Shown here: positions 1-11,118 of the stretch, piece by piece
How positions within the stretch are numbered: position 1 is the first letter of the stretch
Layout of the letters: each line of letters starts with the position of its first letter
Assembly: GCF_003116815.1 (NCBI RefSeq)
Contig: NZ_QDKQ01000041.1
Coordinates: forward strand, 1 to 59,938
DNA length: 59,938 nucleotides
Reading direction: 5' to 3'
DNA from: Caulobacter endophyticus
GTDB taxonomy: Bacteria > Pseudomonadota > Alphaproteobacteria > Caulobacterales > Caulobacteraceae
Made by a program: the position numbers and the translations under genes
The notes under the pieces: generated by a model
Database searches by the model: none
What the model saw: only the letters and a program-made list of their open reading frames with translations
What the model was told of the DNA's origin: nothing

Positions 1-48
1 TTTCGCCGAACGCCGGGGATCCACGCTGCTCTATCCCCATAACCAGGA

Positions 49-180
49 ACCTCCCCCTGTGGGGGAGGCGATCGCGAAGCGATCGGTGGGGGGAGTTGGT
101 GCGAGGCTGGCCGGCGCCTCGGAAGCTGAGAACGGCCCCCCTCCGGCCCTTCGGGCCGCCTCCCCCAGAGGGGGAGGATC
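49..180. repeat. Inverted pair of REP-like palindromes (CCTCCCCC...GGGGGAGG type)
   Basis: Two GC-rich palindromic units face each other. The first contains CCTCCCCCTGTGGGGGAGG followed by a small stem around GCGATCGCGAAGCGATCG. The second, near 150-180, is its diverged reverse complement (CCTCCCCCAGAGGGGGAGG with a GGCCCTTCGGGCC stem). The pair lies in the 3' flank of hslU and could form a long cruciform or RNA hairpin. Related pairs occur near 27.3, 36.8 and 46.4 kb. I see no gene in bases 1-205. Confidence 0.7.
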
Positions 181-205
181 TTTCAGGCCGCCTTCCCCCT
201 CCCCG

Positions 206-1501
206 TCAGAGAATATACCGGCTCAGATCCGCATTCGCCGCCAGGGTTCCGACGCGCTTGTTGACGTAGTCGGCGTCGATGGTGACGGTTTCGCCGCCGT
301 GGTCGGTGGCGGTGAAGCTGATCTCCTCGACGACCTTTTCCATGATCGTCTGCAGGCGACGGGCGCCGATGTTCTCGACCGAGGCGTTGACCGCCACGGC
401 CGCGTCGGCCAGGGCGTCGATGGCCTCGTCGGTGAACACCAGGGTCAGGTTCTCGGTGGCCATCAGGGCCTGGTGCTGGCGCAGCAGGTTGGCTTCCGGC
501 TCGGTGAGGATGCGGCGCATGTCGTCGCGCGACAGGCCCTTCAGCTCCACGCGGATCGGCAGGCGGCCCTGCAGCTCGGGCAGCAGGTCCGACGGCTTGG
601 CGACGTGGAAGGCGCCCGAGGCGATGAACAGGATGTGGTCGGTCTTCACCGGCCCGTACTTGGTCGACACCGTCGTGCCCTCGATCAGCGGCAGCAGGTC
701 GCGCTGCACGCCTTCGCGGGACACGTCGGCGCCGCCGCGCTGGGAGCTGCTGGCGACCTTGTCGATCTCGTCGAGGAAGACGATGCCGTGGTTCTCGGCC
801 AGGGCCAGGGCTTCCTGCGTCAGGGCCTCCTGGTCGAGCAGCTTGTCGCTCTCCTCGGCGATCAGCGGCGCCCAGGCGCCCGAGACCGTGGTCTTGTGGG
901 TCTTGGTGCGGCCGCCGCCGAACGACTTCATCATCTCGCCCAGGTTCAGCACCGAGGCGCCGGGCTGGCCGGGAATCTCGAACATGCCGCCGCCGCCGTT
1001 GTCGGCCAGGGTCAGCTCGATCTCCTTGTCGTCGAGTTCGCCGGCGCGGAGCTTCTTGCGGAAGCTGTCGCGGGCCGCCGTGGCGCCGGGGCCGGTCAGG
1101 GCGTCGAGGATGCGGTCCTCGGCGGCGGCTTCGGCCTTGGCCTTCACGCCGGCGCGGCGCTTGTCGCGGACCATGGCCAGGGCGCTTTCCACCAAGTCAC
1201 GGACGATCTGGTCGACGTCGCGACCGACATAGCCGACCTCGGTGAACTTGGTGGCCTCGACCTTGAGGAAGGGCGCCTGGGCCAGCTTGGCCAGGCGGCG
1301 GGCGATCTCGGTCTTGCCCACGCCGGTGGGGCCGATCAGCAGGATGTTCTTGGGGGTGATCTCGTCCTGCAGGTCGGCCGGGGTGCGGCGGCGGCGCCAG
1401 CGGTTGCGCAGGGCCACGGCCACGGCGCGCTTGGCCTCGGCGTGGCCGACGATGAAGCGATCCAGTTCGGAGACGATTTCGCGGGGGGAGAACTCGGTCA
1501 T
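206..1501 (-). CDS. hslU: ATP-dependent protease ATPase subunit HslU
   Basis: AAA+ unfoldase of the cytoplasmic HslUV (ClpYQ) protease, which unfolds substrates and feeds them into the HslV chamber. The 431-residue length is normal. Walker A GPTGVGKT is at about 57-64, the pore-loop GYVG at 90-93, and Walker B with FLDEIDK near 245. The arginine-rich sensor region follows, and the protein ends in YIL, the C-terminal tail that inserts into HslV. The ATG overlaps the hslV stop by one base (TGATG), so the two genes are translationally coupled in the order hslV-hslU. The 3' flank carries REP-like palindromes instead of a simple terminator. Identification is secure. Confidence 0.97.
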   Translation of the reverse strand: MTEFSPREIVSELDRFIVGHAEAKRAVAVALRNRWRRRRTPADLQDEITPKNILLIGPTGVGKTEIARRLAKLAQAPFLKVEATKFTEVGYVGRDVDQIVRDLVESALAMVRDKRRAGVKAKAEAAAEDRILDALTGPGATAARDSFRKKLRAGELDDKEIELTLADNGGGGMFEIPGQPGASVLNLGEMMKSFGGGRTKTHKTTVSGAWAPLIAEESDKLLDQEALTQEALALAENHGIVFLDEIDKVASSSQRGGADVSREGVQRDLLPLIEGTTVSTKYGPVKTDHILFIASGAFHVAKPSDLLPELQGRLPIRVELKGLSRDDMRRILTEPEANLLRQHQALMATENLTLVFTDEAIDALADAAVAVNASVENIGARRLQTIMEKVVEEISFTATDHGGETVTIDADYVNKRVGTLAANADLSRYIL

Positions 1502-2064
1502 CAGAGGCTTTCAACCGTCAGGTTGCCGTTGGTGTAGACGCAGATCTCGGCGGCGATGGCCATGGCGCGGCGGGCGATCTCCTCCGCGGTCAGGTCCTGG
1601 TCGATCAGGGCCTTCGCCGCGGCGAGCGCGTAGTTGCCGCCCGAGCCGATGGCCGCGACCGCGCCGCCGCCGGGGCTTTCGCCCGGCTCCAGCACGTCGC
1701 CGACGCCGGTGACGGTGTAGATGGCGTCCTTGTCGGCGACCAGCAGCATGGCCTCCAGCCGACGCAGGTAGCGGTCGGTGCGCCAGTCCTTGGCCAAGTC
1801 CACGCAGGCCCGGGCCAACTGGTTGGGATATTGTTCGAGCTTGGCTTCCAGCCGCTCGATCAGGGTGAAGGCGTCGGCCGTGGCCCCGGCGAAGCCGGCG
1901 ACGACGGCGCCTCCGGCCAGGCGGCGGACCTTGCGGGCGTTGCCCTTGACGACGGTTGGGCCCATGGACACCTGTCCGTCGCCGGCGATCACGGTCTGGC
2001 CGTTCTTGCGCACCGCGAGAATGGTGGTGCCGTGCCAGTCGGGGAACGAGTTCGAGCTTTGCAT
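1501..2064 (-). CDS. hslV: ATP-dependent protease peptidase subunit HslV
   Basis: Threonine peptidase of the HslUV complex. The chosen ATG gives 187 residues starting MQSSNSF. A longer reading exists from a TTG 36 bases upstream but adds residues unlike the family. The first 12 residues form a short propeptide ending in HG, and the next residue is the Thr-Thr of TTILAVRK, so Thr13 should become the N-terminal nucleophile after processing. This propeptide is common in alphaproteobacteria, whereas E. coli HslV only loses its Met. The AGDGQVSMG and [14 protein letters not shown] segments typical of the family are present. It is the first gene of the hslVU pair and divergent from the MoeB/ThiF gene, with only 41 bases between them. 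Confidence 0.96.
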   Translation of the reverse strand: MQSSNSFPDWHGTTILAVRKNGQTVIAGDGQVSMGPTVVKGNARKVRRLAGGAVVAGFAGATADAFTLIERLEAKLEQYPNQLARACVDLAKDWRTDRYLRRLEAMLLVADKDAIYTVTGVGDVLEPGESPGGGAVAAIGSGGNYALAAAKALIDQDLTAEEIARRAMAIAAEICVYTNGNLTVESL

Positions 2065-2105
2065 GGCTTCGCATGTGGCGAGGCCGGCCTGGAGGGTCAA
2101 GCGCC

Positions 2106-2843
2106 ATGAGCTTTTCGGAACGCGAGGTCGAGCGCTACGCCCGCCACTTGGTGCTGCGCGAGATCGGCGGGCCGGGGCAGCAGAAGCTCAAGGCGGCCAG
2201 GGTTCTGATCGTCGGCGCTGGCGGGCTGGGCGCGCCCGCGGCCCTCTATCTGGCGGCCGCCGGGGTGGGGACGATCGGCATCGCCGACGCCGACACGGTG
2301 TCGCTGTCGAACCTGCAGCGCCAGGTGCTCTATGCGGAAGCCGACGTCGGCAAGCCCAAGGTCGAGGCGGCGGCCGCGCATCTGGCGGCGCTGAACCCGA
2401 ACGTGGCGGTGGTCCCCCACCCCGTCTGGCTGGACGAGGCCAACGCCCGCGAGATCGTGCGCGGCTACGACATCGTGCTCGACGGCACCGACGACTTCTC
2501 CACCCGCTTCGCGGTCAGTGACGCCTGCCTGGCGCAAGGCAAGGTGCTGGTCAGCGGAGCCCTGGGGCGCTGGACGGGCCAGGTGGGCGTGTTCCACGGC
2601 CAGCCCTGCTATCGCTGCCTGGTGCCCGAGGTTCCGCCGGACGCCGAGACCTGCGCCCTCGTGGGCGTCGTCGGCGCCCTGGCCGGCGTGATCGGCTCGA
2701 TGATGGCGCTGGAGGCGGTGAAGGTGATCACCGGAGCCGGAAAGCCGCTCGACGGGCGCCTCCTGATCTACGACGCCCTGGCGGCCGAGACCCGCACGGT
2801 ACGCATCGGCGCGGACCCCGCCTGTACCGCCTGCGGAGCATAG
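2106..2843 (+). CDS. ThiF/MoeB/HesA-family adenylyltransferase
   Basis: E1-like enzyme of 245 residues that adenylates the C-terminal glycine of a sulfur-carrier protein (MoaD or ThiS type) for molybdopterin or thiamine synthesis. The nucleotide-binding stretch [17 protein letters not shown] lies at about 33-49. The family hallmark [10 protein letters not shown] and the DGTDDFSTR segment follow. Two CxxC pairs (CYRC and CTAC near the end) match the structural zinc site of MoeB/ThiF. There is no C-terminal rhodanese domain. The ATG at 2106 was chosen because similarity begins at [11 protein letters not shown]; the open frame reaches further upstream but into hslV antisense. Whether it serves MoaD or ThiS cannot be told from the sequence. 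Confidence 0.9.
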   Translation: MSFSEREVERYARHLVLREIGGPGQQKLKAARVLIVGAGGLGAPAALYLAAAGVGTIGIADADTVSLSNLQRQVLYAEADVGKPKVEAAAAHLAALNPNVAVVPHPVWLDEANAREIVRGYDIVLDGTDDFSTRFAVSDACLAQGKVLVSGALGRWTGQVGVFHGQPCYRCLVPEVPPDAETCALVGVVGALAGVIGSMMALEAVKVITGAGKPLDGRLLIYDALAAETRTVRIGADPACTACGA

Positions 2844-2911
2844 CGCCGTTCGGCGAAAACCTTGTGCCTACGGGGCTTTACGGGGTCGAGTCGGTGGATC
2901 GTTTGGTCTAG

Positions 2912-4489
<1,578 letters not shown>

Positions 4490-4496
4490 GGCGGCT

Positions 4497-6497
4497 TCAG
4501 GCGCCGAAGGCCTTGGCGATATGGTCGACCGTGCGGGTGTAGAGCAGACGCCAGTGCTCTTCTTCCAGATCGCGGTGGCCGACGCCCTTCATCTCGATGT
4601 GTTCGACGCTCTTGCCGGCCGCGCGCAGGGCCTGAGCCATGATCTTCGACTGCTTGGGCGAAACGACGTCGTCCTCGGTTCCGCTGATCAGCAGGACCGG
4701 GGCCGTGAACTTGGCGGCCAGCAGGGCCGGCGACGCGGCCCTCATGGCCTCGCCGTCGGTGGCTGGGTCGCCGATGGTTTCGAGCCAGTAGAGGTAGGCC
4801 GGTGAATCCGCGCCCTCCTCGGCCTTGGCGAAGGCGATGGCTTCGTGCAGGTCGCTGTCGCCGGCCATGGCCACGACCGCTTTGTAGAGATCGGGACGGC
4901 GGGCCGCCCCCATCAAGGCCGCATAGCCGCCGTAGCTGTAGCCACAGATGGCGATCTTGCCGGGATCGATGCGGCCGGACGCCGCCATCAGGCTCACGGC
5001 GTCCTCGACGTCCTCCTGCATGCGGCCGCCCCAGCGCTTGCGCCCTGACTTGGCGAAGGCCTCGCCATAACCGCCCGATCCCCGGAAGTTGGGCTGCAGG
5101 ACCATCCAGCCCTGGGCCGCCAGCACTTGAGCGAAGGCGTCGTACTCGACGCTGTCGCGGATCTCCGGCCCGCCGTGAGGCATGACAACCAGTGGGCGCG
5201 GACCCCGTATCAACGGCACGGTCAGGTAGGCGGTGATCGCCGCGCCGTCGCGGGTCTTGACGTTCAGCACCTCGACCTTGGCCAGACGATCGGCCGTCAG
5301 CCAGGGCTTCTTCTGGCCCAGGGCGTCGAAGCGCTTGGCCTTGCGGTCGTAGAAATAATAGGAGCCCGCGTCGCGAGGCCCGCTGACAAGGGCCAGAAAG
5401 CGCTGGCCATCGGCGCTGACGTCGAAGAAGTCGATGTTGGACTCGTTGCCGAGAAACTTGTTCAGGGCCCGGAAGTGCGGTCCGAACGCCGGGTCGACGA
5501 ACTGATAGTTGCGGCGATCATCGGTATAGCTGGCGCCGATGAGGTCGCCGGACGGAGTATAGATCGCCGCCTCCACGTCGCGCCCGGGTGGCGAGGCGAC
5601 GGGGTCGCCGAGGCTCATCGTGGACAGGTCGAACTTGCGCAGCGCCGTGGTGTCTGATCCTTCCACAAAGGCGGTCGCCAGCATGACGCCCGGCTCGCGG
5701 GTAGGGCCGACGATCACGAACTCCTGTTTGGCCCAGTCACCGGCTCGGACTTTCTTGTAGAACGTCCAGGCCTTCGCCCCCGGAGGGCGGGTGTAGATCG
5801 ACATCACCGTGCCGCGATAGTTGCCGTCGTAGCGGACGACGGGCACGCCGTTCTGGAACGCCCAGCCCCAGGTCTTCTGCTCGCCTCGCTCCATCAGAAC
5901 CGGCAGGCCGGTGTTGATGTTGACCCTGTAAAGCGCCCAGGTCCCGAAGTCGGGGCGCCAAGCCTGCATCAGCACGTAGTTGGGGTCGTCGCGCAGCAGA
6001 TCCACCACGCGGGACAGGTCGTATATGTTCCTGATCCGGTCGGTGCCGTCGTTGAACAGCACCTTGGGATTCTTGCCGTCGGGGTCGACGGCGATGATGC
6101 GGCGTACGCTGGGGCTTTCCTTCTTGGTGCGTTTGCGCCCGCTCGCCTCGGTCGCGTCGGAGCGGATCCAGATCAGCAAGCGGTTGTCGCTGCCCCACGC
6201 CAGCCGATAGCCGTCCATCGCCCCGAGTTGCACCAGCGTGCGGCCGGTGTCGGGGGAGTCGGCGTTCAGCAGCGTGACGGTGGCGGAGGTCTGCTTTTCG
6301 CCGTTCTTCTCACCCACCACCTTGACGGTCAGGATCGCGATCCGCTTGCCGTCGGGAGAGAGCGCCATGTCGCGGTCGAGTTCAGGCCGCAGGAATTCCT
6401 CGACGGTCGGCGGGCTCGGCTGGCCCAACGCGGAGAAACCCGACAGCAGTACTGGGGACGCCATAGCCCCCGCGATGGCTTGGCGACGCGAAACCAT
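4497..6497 (-). CDS. S9 family prolyl oligopeptidase-type peptidase, exported
   Basis: Serine peptidase of the S9 (acylaminoacyl peptidase / prolyl oligopeptidase) clan, 666 residues from the chosen ATG. An upstream TTG four codons earlier is possible, but a GAGG Shine-Dalgarno lies at the right distance from the ATG at 6497. The N-terminus reads MVSRRQAIAGAM, a twin-arginine-like signal, so export is likely. Residues 30-400 form the beta-propeller part (SPDGKRIAIL repeats). The C-terminal alpha/beta hydrolase domain shows the nucleophile elbow GYSYGGYAALM, the acid in SGTEDDVVSP and the catalytic His in GVGHRDLEEEH. The specific substrate is unknown. Confidence 0.92.
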   Translation of the reverse strand: MVSRRQAIAGAMASPVLLSGFSALGQPSPPTVEEFLRPELDRDMALSPDGKRIAILTVKVVGEKNGEKQTSATVTLLNADSPDTGRTLVQLGAMDGYRLAWGSDNRLLIWIRSDATEASGRKRTKKESPSVRRIIAVDPDGKNPKVLFNDGTDRIRNIYDLSRVVDLLRDDPNYVLMQAWRPDFGTWALYRVNINTGLPVLMERGEQKTWGWAFQNGVPVVRYDGNYRGTVMSIYTRPPGAKAWTFYKKVRAGDWAKQEFVIVGPTREPGVMLATAFVEGSDTTALRKFDLSTMSLGDPVASPPGRDVEAAIYTPSGDLIGASYTDDRRNYQFVDPAFGPHFRALNKFLGNESNIDFFDVSADGQRFLALVSGPRDAGSYYFYDRKAKRFDALGQKKPWLTADRLAKVEVLNVKTRDGAAITAYLTVPLIRGPRPLVVMPHGGPEIRDSVEYDAFAQVLAAQGWMVLQPNFRGSGGYGEAFAKSGRKRWGGRMQEDVEDAVSLMAASGRIDPGKIAICGYSYGGYAALMGAARRPDLYKAVVAMAGDSDLHEAIAFAKAEEGADSPAYLYWLETIGDPATDGEAMRAASPALLAAKFTAPVLLISGTEDDVVSPKQSKIMAQALRAAGKSVEHIEMKGVGHRDLEEEHWRLLYTRTVDHIAKAFGA

Positions 6498-6634
6498 GAG
6501 AAACCTCAACCATAGGGAATGGCGAGGGGAGGATGTTACTCACTCATGGTCAAGCTTGAAGCGCGGGCTTCGGAGAAAATCGCCGGCTCGGGCGATTTTG
6601 GGGGCCGCCAAGCCAGGGCGATGTGTCCCCGAGC

Positions 6635-7621
6635 CTACAGCATCGCCGGGATCACGCGGTCGGGCGGGCGGTGGCCGTCCATGAAGGTCTTCACGTTGAC
6701 GATGACCTTCTCGCCCATGTCGATGCGGCCCTCGACCGTGGCCGAGCCCATGTGCGGCAGCAGCACGACGTTGGGCAGCTTCAGGAGCTTGGGATTGATG
6801 GCGGGCTCGTGCTCGTAGACGTCGAGGCCCGCGCCGGCGATCTCGCCGCGGGCCAGCATGTTGGCCAGGGCGCCCTCGTCGATCACCTCGCCGCGGGCGG
6901 TGTTGACGACGATGGCGTGCGGCCGCAGCAGCTTCAGGCGCCTGGCGGAGAGCAGGTGGTAGGTGGCTGGGGTATGCGGGCAGTTGATCGAGATGATGTC
7001 CATCCGGGCCAGCATCTGGTCGAGGCTTTCCCAGTAGGTGCAGCCCAGCTCCTCGGCGATGCGCGGGCTGACGGGCTTGCGGTTGTGGTAGTGCACCTGC
7101 ATGCCGAAGGCCTTGGCGCGGCGAGCCACGGCCTGGCCGATGCGGCCCATGCCGACGATGCCCAGGCGCTTGCCCCACAGGCGGCGGCCCAGCATCCAGG
7201 TCGGCGACCAGCCCTGGAACTCGCCGGCCTTGACCACCTCGGCCCCTTCGACGACACGGCGGGAGGCGGCCATGATCAGGGTCATGGTCAGGTCGGCGGT
7301 GTCCTCGGTCAGGACGCCAGGCGTGTTGGTGACGATGATCCCCCGCGCATTGGCGGTGGCGACGTCGATATTGTCGACCCCGGCCCCGAAATTGGCGATC
7401 AGCTTGAGCCGCTCGCCCGATCGCGACAGAAGGCGACTGTCGATGCGGTCGGTGATGGTGGGCACCAGCACGTCGGCCCGTCCCATGGCCTCGACCAGCT
7501 CTTCGGCGGTCATCGGCTGGTCGGACAGGTTCAGTTCGGTGTCGAACAGTTCGCACATGCGCGTCTCGACCGGATCGGGCAGCTTGCGCGTGACGACGAC
7601 TTTGAGCTTGCGGGCAGGCAT
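6635..7621 (-). CDS. D-2-hydroxyacid dehydrogenase (glyoxylate/hydroxypyruvate reductase type)
   Basis: NAD(P)-dependent reductase of 328 residues in the D-isomer 2-hydroxyacid dehydrogenase family. The dinucleotide fold contains GIVGMGRIGQAVARR near residue 155. The substrate Arg is in VVNTARGEVID, the following Glu in the DVYEHEP segment, and the catalytic His in LLPHMGSAT. The NFGAGVDNIDV segment that contacts substrate is intact. The ATG at 7621 starts the recognisable MPARKLKVVVTRKLP; the open frame upstream is antisense to the SH3-like gene. Glyoxylate or hydroxypyruvate is the likely substrate by family, not proven. It is divergent from the SH3-like gene across 73 bases. Confidence 0.9.
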   Translation of the reverse strand: MPARKLKVVVTRKLPDPVETRMCELFDTELNLSDQPMTAEELVEAMGRADVLVPTITDRIDSRLLSRSGERLKLIANFGAGVDNIDVATANARGIIVTNTPGVLTEDTADLTMTLIMAASRRVVEGAEVVKAGEFQGWSPTWMLGRRLWGKRLGIVGMGRIGQAVARRAKAFGMQVHYHNRKPVSPRIAEELGCTYWESLDQMLARMDIISINCPHTPATYHLLSARRLKLLRPHAIVVNTARGEVIDEGALANMLARGEIAGAGLDVYEHEPAINPKLLKLPNVVLLPHMGSATVEGRIDMGEKVIVNVKTFMDGHRPPDRVIPAML

Positions 7622-7694
7622 GAGCGGTCCGAAAAGCCTTTCCCTGACGGGCGTTCGAAATCTGTAGCAAAGGGGCCGGAAGCGGCCAAGCAAC

Positions 7695-8249
7695 ATGCCG
7701 GTGAAATGCAAACATCGTTCGCTGGGCGGATTGGCCTTGGGGGGAGCGGCGCTGGGCGGTCTTGCAGGGGCGATGCTGCTGCTGGCGGGGCCCGCCCTCG
7801 CCCAGACCCCGACCACGACCCCGTCGGGCCTGCCGGTGCCGCGCTACGTCGTGCTGAAGTACGGCGAGGTCAACGCGCGTCAGGGTCCGGACGAGCAGCA
7901 CCGGCTGCTGTGGATCTACAAGGCCAAGGGCCTGCCGGTGCAGGTGGTGGCCGAAACCCGCGAGTGGCGGCGGATCTGCGATCCCGAAGGCGGCCTTGCC
8001 TGGGTGCACAAGCGCACCACCGACGGCCGGCGCACCGCCATGCGGGTGCAGGACAGCCCCCTGCCCCTGCGCGCCTCGCCCAAGCCGGAGGCGCGGATCA
8101 GCGCCTATCTGGCCGGCCGCTCGATCGCCAATCTCGACAAGTGCGAGAAGGGCTGGTGCCGCCTGAAGGCCGACGGCGCGTCGGGCTGGGCCCCGGAAGG
8201 CGAGATCTGGGGAGCCAAGGAGACCTTGCAGTGTCCGAAGGGGCGCTGA
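7695..8249 (+). CDS. Exported SH3-like domain protein
   Basis: Protein of 184 residues with a hydrophobic signal segment (about residues 9-36, ending GPALA before QTPT). The remainder is a bacterial SH3-like domain: VPRYVVLKYGEVNARQGP at about 48-65, then ETREWRRICDPEGGLAWVHK and a second half with PLPLRASPKPEARISAYL and CEKGWCRLKADGASGWAPE. Such tandem SH3 modules usually bind peptidoglycan or periplasmic partners. No catalytic domain is present. Two Cys in DKCEKGWC could form a disulfide in the periplasm. Confidence 0.85.
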   Translation: MPVKCKHRSLGGLALGGAALGGLAGAMLLLAGPALAQTPTTTPSGLPVPRYVVLKYGEVNARQGPDEQHRLLWIYKAKGLPVQVVAETREWRRICDPEGGLAWVHKRTTDGRRTAMRVQDSPLPLRASPKPEARISAYLAGRSIANLDKCEKGWCRLKADGASGWAPEGEIWGAKETLQCPKGR

Positions 8250-8289
8250 TTTCGATCCCTTTGAGCGCTGCTCTCACCAATTGTCGCCG

Positions 8290-8300
8290 AATGTAACATT
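8290..8300. promoter_or_regulatory. Short perfect palindrome upstream of fabA
   Basis: AATGTAACATT is a perfect 11-base palindrome 36 bases before the fabA ATG, inside a locally AT-rich stretch of otherwise GC-rich DNA. Its place at or near the promoter makes it a candidate operator for fabAB control. No regulator is suggested by the sequence. Confidence 0.3.
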
Positions 8301-8335
8301 GAGGCCCGCCCCGGCGCCGTGCTAGGGGCGTTCAC

Positions 8336-8851
8336 ATGCAAAAGAGCGCCTACACCTTCGAAGAGCTCCTGGCCTGCGGCCGGGGCGAAATGTTCGGACC
8401 CGGCAACGCCCAGCTGCCCGTGCCCCCGATGCTGATGTTCGATCGCATCGTCCGGATCGAATCCGAGGGCGGCAAGTACGGCAAGGGCTATGTCGAAGCC
8501 GAATTCGACATCAAGCCGGACCTCTGGTTCTTCGGCTGCCACTTCATCGGCGACCCCGTCATGCCCGGGTGCCTGGGCCTGGACGCCATGTGGCAGCTGG
8601 TCGGCTTCTTCCTGGGATGGTCGGGCGCTCCCGGCCGCGGCCGCGCCCTGGGCGTGGGCGAGGTGAAGTTCACCGGCCAGGTGACCCCCGAGGTCAAGAA
8701 GGTCGTCTACAAGATCGACCTGAAGCGCGTGATCATGCGCAAGCTCGTCATGGGCATCGGCGACGGCGTCATGGAAGCCGACGGCAAGGTCATCTACGAA
8801 ACCAAGGACCTCAAGGTCGGCCTGTTCACGGCCGAACAGATGGCGGGTTGA
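8336..8851 (+). CDS. fabA: 3-hydroxydecanoyl-ACP dehydratase/isomerase FabA
   Basis: Bifunctional dehydratase/isomerase that makes trans-2- and cis-3-decenoyl-ACP, the branch point for anaerobic-type unsaturated fatty acid synthesis in the cytoplasm. It is 171 residues, the usual length. The active-site stretch [19 protein letters not shown] holds the catalytic His and Asp. PPMLMFDRI near the N-terminus and the hot-dog core are intact. fabB follows 72 bases later on the same strand, the standard FabA-FabB pair. Confidence 0.98.
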   Translation: MQKSAYTFEELLACGRGEMFGPGNAQLPVPPMLMFDRIVRIESEGGKYGKGYVEAEFDIKPDLWFFGCHFIGDPVMPGCLGLDAMWQLVGFFLGWSGAPGRGRALGVGEVKFTGQVTPEVKKVVYKIDLKRVIMRKLVMGIGDGVMEADGKVIYETKDLKVGLFTAEQMAG

Positions 8852-8923
8852 TCCAACCGACAGGCTGGCCGTTCTTGTCAAAAGAGCTGGCTCCGGCGGG
8901 ATCGGGGAGAAAGAGGTACTGAT

Positions 8924-10138
8924 ATGCGTCGCGTCGTCGTCACGGGACTGGGCGTCGTCTCGTCCATCGGCAACAACGCCAACGAGGTGCTGGCTTCGCT
9001 GCGCGAGGCCAAGTCGGGCGTGGTCGCCGCGCCGGAGTACGCGGAACTCGGTTTCCGCTGCCAGGTGCACGCCGCGCCCCAGATCGAGTGGGAAGGCCTG
9101 GTCGATCGCCGGGCGGCCCGCTTCCTGGCGCCCGGCACGGCCTATGCCCACATCGCCATGGAGCAGGCGATCGCGGATTCCGGTCTCGAAGAGTCCGAGA
9201 TTTCCAACGAGCGCACCGGCCTGATCGTCGGTTCGGGCGGTCCGTCCACCCGCGTCATCGTCGAGGCCGCGGCCACGACGAAGGAGAAGGGCCCCAAGCG
9301 GATCGGTCCGTTCGCCGTGCCCAAGGCCATGAGCTCGGGTCCGTCGGCGGTGCTGTCGACCTGGTTCAAGATCCGCGGGATCAACTACTCGATCAGCTCG
9401 GCCTGCGCGACCAGCGCCCACTGCATCGGCGCGGGCGCCGAGCAGATCCAGCTGGGCAAGCAGGACATCGTCTTCGCCGGCGGCTGCGAGGAGCTGGACT
9501 GGACCCTGTCGAACCTGTTCGACGCCATGGGCGCCATGAGCACCAACTTCAACGACCGCCCGGCCGTGGCCAGCCGCGCCTACGACAAGGACCGCGACGG
9601 CTTCGTGATCGCCGGCGGCGCGGGCATCGTGGTGCTCGAGGAGTACGAACACGCCAAGGCGCGCGGGGCCAAGATCTATGGCGAGCTGATCGGCTACGCC
9701 GCCAACTCCGACGGCTACGACATGGTCGCCCCGTCGGGCGAGGGCGCGGCCCGCTGCATGAAGCTGGCGATGGCGGAAGCTGGCGGCCGGACCATCGACT
9801 ATCTGAACCCGCACGGCACCTCGACGCCGGTCGGCGACAGCAAGGAGATGGGCGCGGTGCGCGAGGTGTTCGGCGACAAGGCGCCGCTCATCTCGTCGAC
9901 CAAGTCGCTGACCGGCCACAGCCTCGGCGCGGCCGGCGCCCAGGAGGCGATCTACTCGATCCTGATGCTCAAGAACGGCTTCGCCGCCGAGAGCGCCAAT
10001 ATCGAGAACCTCGACCCCGAGTTCGCCGACCTGCCGATCCTGCGCGAGCGCGCCGACAAGCAGCTCGGCACGGTGATGTCCAACAGCTTCGGCTTCGGCG
10101 GCACCAACGGCACGTTGATCTTCGGCCAGGTCGACTAA
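8924..10138 (+). CDS. fabB: Beta-ketoacyl-ACP synthase I FabB
   Basis: Condensing enzyme (404 residues) that elongates the cis-3-decenoyl-ACP made by FabA, and so commits carbon to unsaturated fatty acids. The Cys-His-His triad is visible: Cys in [14 protein letters not shown], His in [15 protein letters not shown] and His in [16 protein letters not shown]. The C-terminus [13 protein letters not shown] is typical of KAS I/II. It is cotranscribed with fabA. Confidence 0.98.
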   Translation: MRRVVVTGLGVVSSIGNNANEVLASLREAKSGVVAAPEYAELGFRCQVHAAPQIEWEGLVDRRAARFLAPGTAYAHIAMEQAIADSGLEESEISNERTGLIVGSGGPSTRVIVEAAATTKEKGPKRIGPFAVPKAMSSGPSAVLSTWFKIRGINYSISSACATSAHCIGAGAEQIQLGKQDIVFAGGCEELDWTLSNLFDAMGAMSTNFNDRPAVASRAYDKDRDGFVIAGGAGIVVLEEYEHAKARGAKIYGELIGYAANSDGYDMVAPSGEGAARCMKLAMAEAGGRTIDYLNPHGTSTPVGDSKEMGAVREVFGDKAPLISSTKSLTGHSLGAAGAQEAIYSILMLKNGFAAESANIENLDPEFADLPILRERADKQLGTVMSNSFGFGGTNGTLIFGQVD

Positions 10139-10220
10139 GCTGAGCCGCGCCGCCGCGATCGATTGGGTTCGCGGCGGCGCCGGCCGGCTCTGGACGGGGC
10201 CGGACGGGCCGGCGAACGCC

Positions 10221-11090
10221 GTGACCCGCTTGGCGGGGGGCTGCCCCCTGCCGGCCTTTCGTCCGCTTGACGGCGCCTGGGCGGAGCTCTGCCGGGCCGC
10301 CGCCGATCCCGCTTCCCGCCTCGAAGGCCGCCTGCCGGCCCTGATCGCCTCCGGGGCGCGGCCCTATGGCCTGGTCGCCGATAGCCACGGACGCCTGCTT
10401 TGCCGCCGCGGCCGGCGCGGCGCGGCCTGGCTGCTGCCGATCTGGAGCCTGGAGACGGGCGCCTCGGCGCGGGGCCTGGGCGGCGAGGGCCGTTCCGGAG
10501 CGGGGCCTCGCGTCCGCGCCGCGCTCGCCCGCCTGCTGGCGATCGAGGGCCTGCCGATCCTGGTCAAGTTCGGCCAGGTCGACATCGAGTTCGTGCATCC
10601 CTTCAAGCGGCTGGCCGCCGGCGCCCTGGCTTTCGACGAGGCCGAGTTCGACGCCTTTCTGGACGAGACGATCGGGCGCTACGCGAGCTTTCTGACGGGG
10701 GCGGTTCCGATGGAGCTGCGGGCGCGGGTTCGGGTGACCTCGCCGTTTCCGCCCGTCCTGTCCGACGCCGCCTGGCGCGCCGGCTATATCAACGCCCACA
10801 TCGTCGACCAGCACGGACCGGCCGGAGCGGATCTGGCGGCGGCGCTGGCGGGCCTGGAGATACCCGATCTTGCGCGGCGCACGGCGCTGCACCGGCGGGC
10901 CGGAGAGCGGCTGCGCCAGGCCGCAGAGGCCGAGGGCTTCGCGTTCGTCGACGACCTGTCGCCGTTCCTGGGGACGGACGGCCTGGTCGATCCGGCCCTG
11001 GCCGGTCCCGCCGCCGGCCATGACCATCACCTCGACTTCAGGGCCTCGCGCCGAGTGATGCTTGACCGGATCTGGTCGATCATCGATTGA
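10221..11090 (+). CDS. Protein of unknown function, possibly SGNH-hydrolase-like
   Basis: A 289-residue cytoplasmic-looking protein with no signal peptide or membrane segment. A GTG at 10221 is the first standard start. The frame stays open from just past 10118, and the 27 codons from 10140 are almost all G or C at the third position, so translation may begin earlier, perhaps at the CTG right after the fabB stop. Segments such as VKFGQVDIEF, GYINAHIVDQHG and, near the end, AGHDHHLDF recall an SGNH-type fold with a C-terminal Asp-His pair, but the family is not certain. It lies between fabB and the dioxygenase-like gene, all on one strand, so it is probably cotranscribed with them. Confidence 0.65.
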   Translation: MTRLAGGCPLPAFRPLDGAWAELCRAAADPASRLEGRLPALIASGARPYGLVADSHGRLLCRRGRRGAAWLLPIWSLETGASARGLGGEGRSGAGPRVRAALARLLAIEGLPILVKFGQVDIEFVHPFKRLAAGALAFDEAEFDAFLDETIGRYASFLTGAVPMELRARVRVTSPFPPVLSDAAWRAGYINAHIVDQHGPAGADLAAALAGLEIPDLARRTALHRRAGERLRQAAEAEGFAFVDDLSPFLGTDGLVDPALAGPAAGHDHHLDFRASRRVMLDRIWSIID

Positions 11091-11118
11091 GTGATGCGGG
11101 GCTTTGGGGCGTTGCGAA

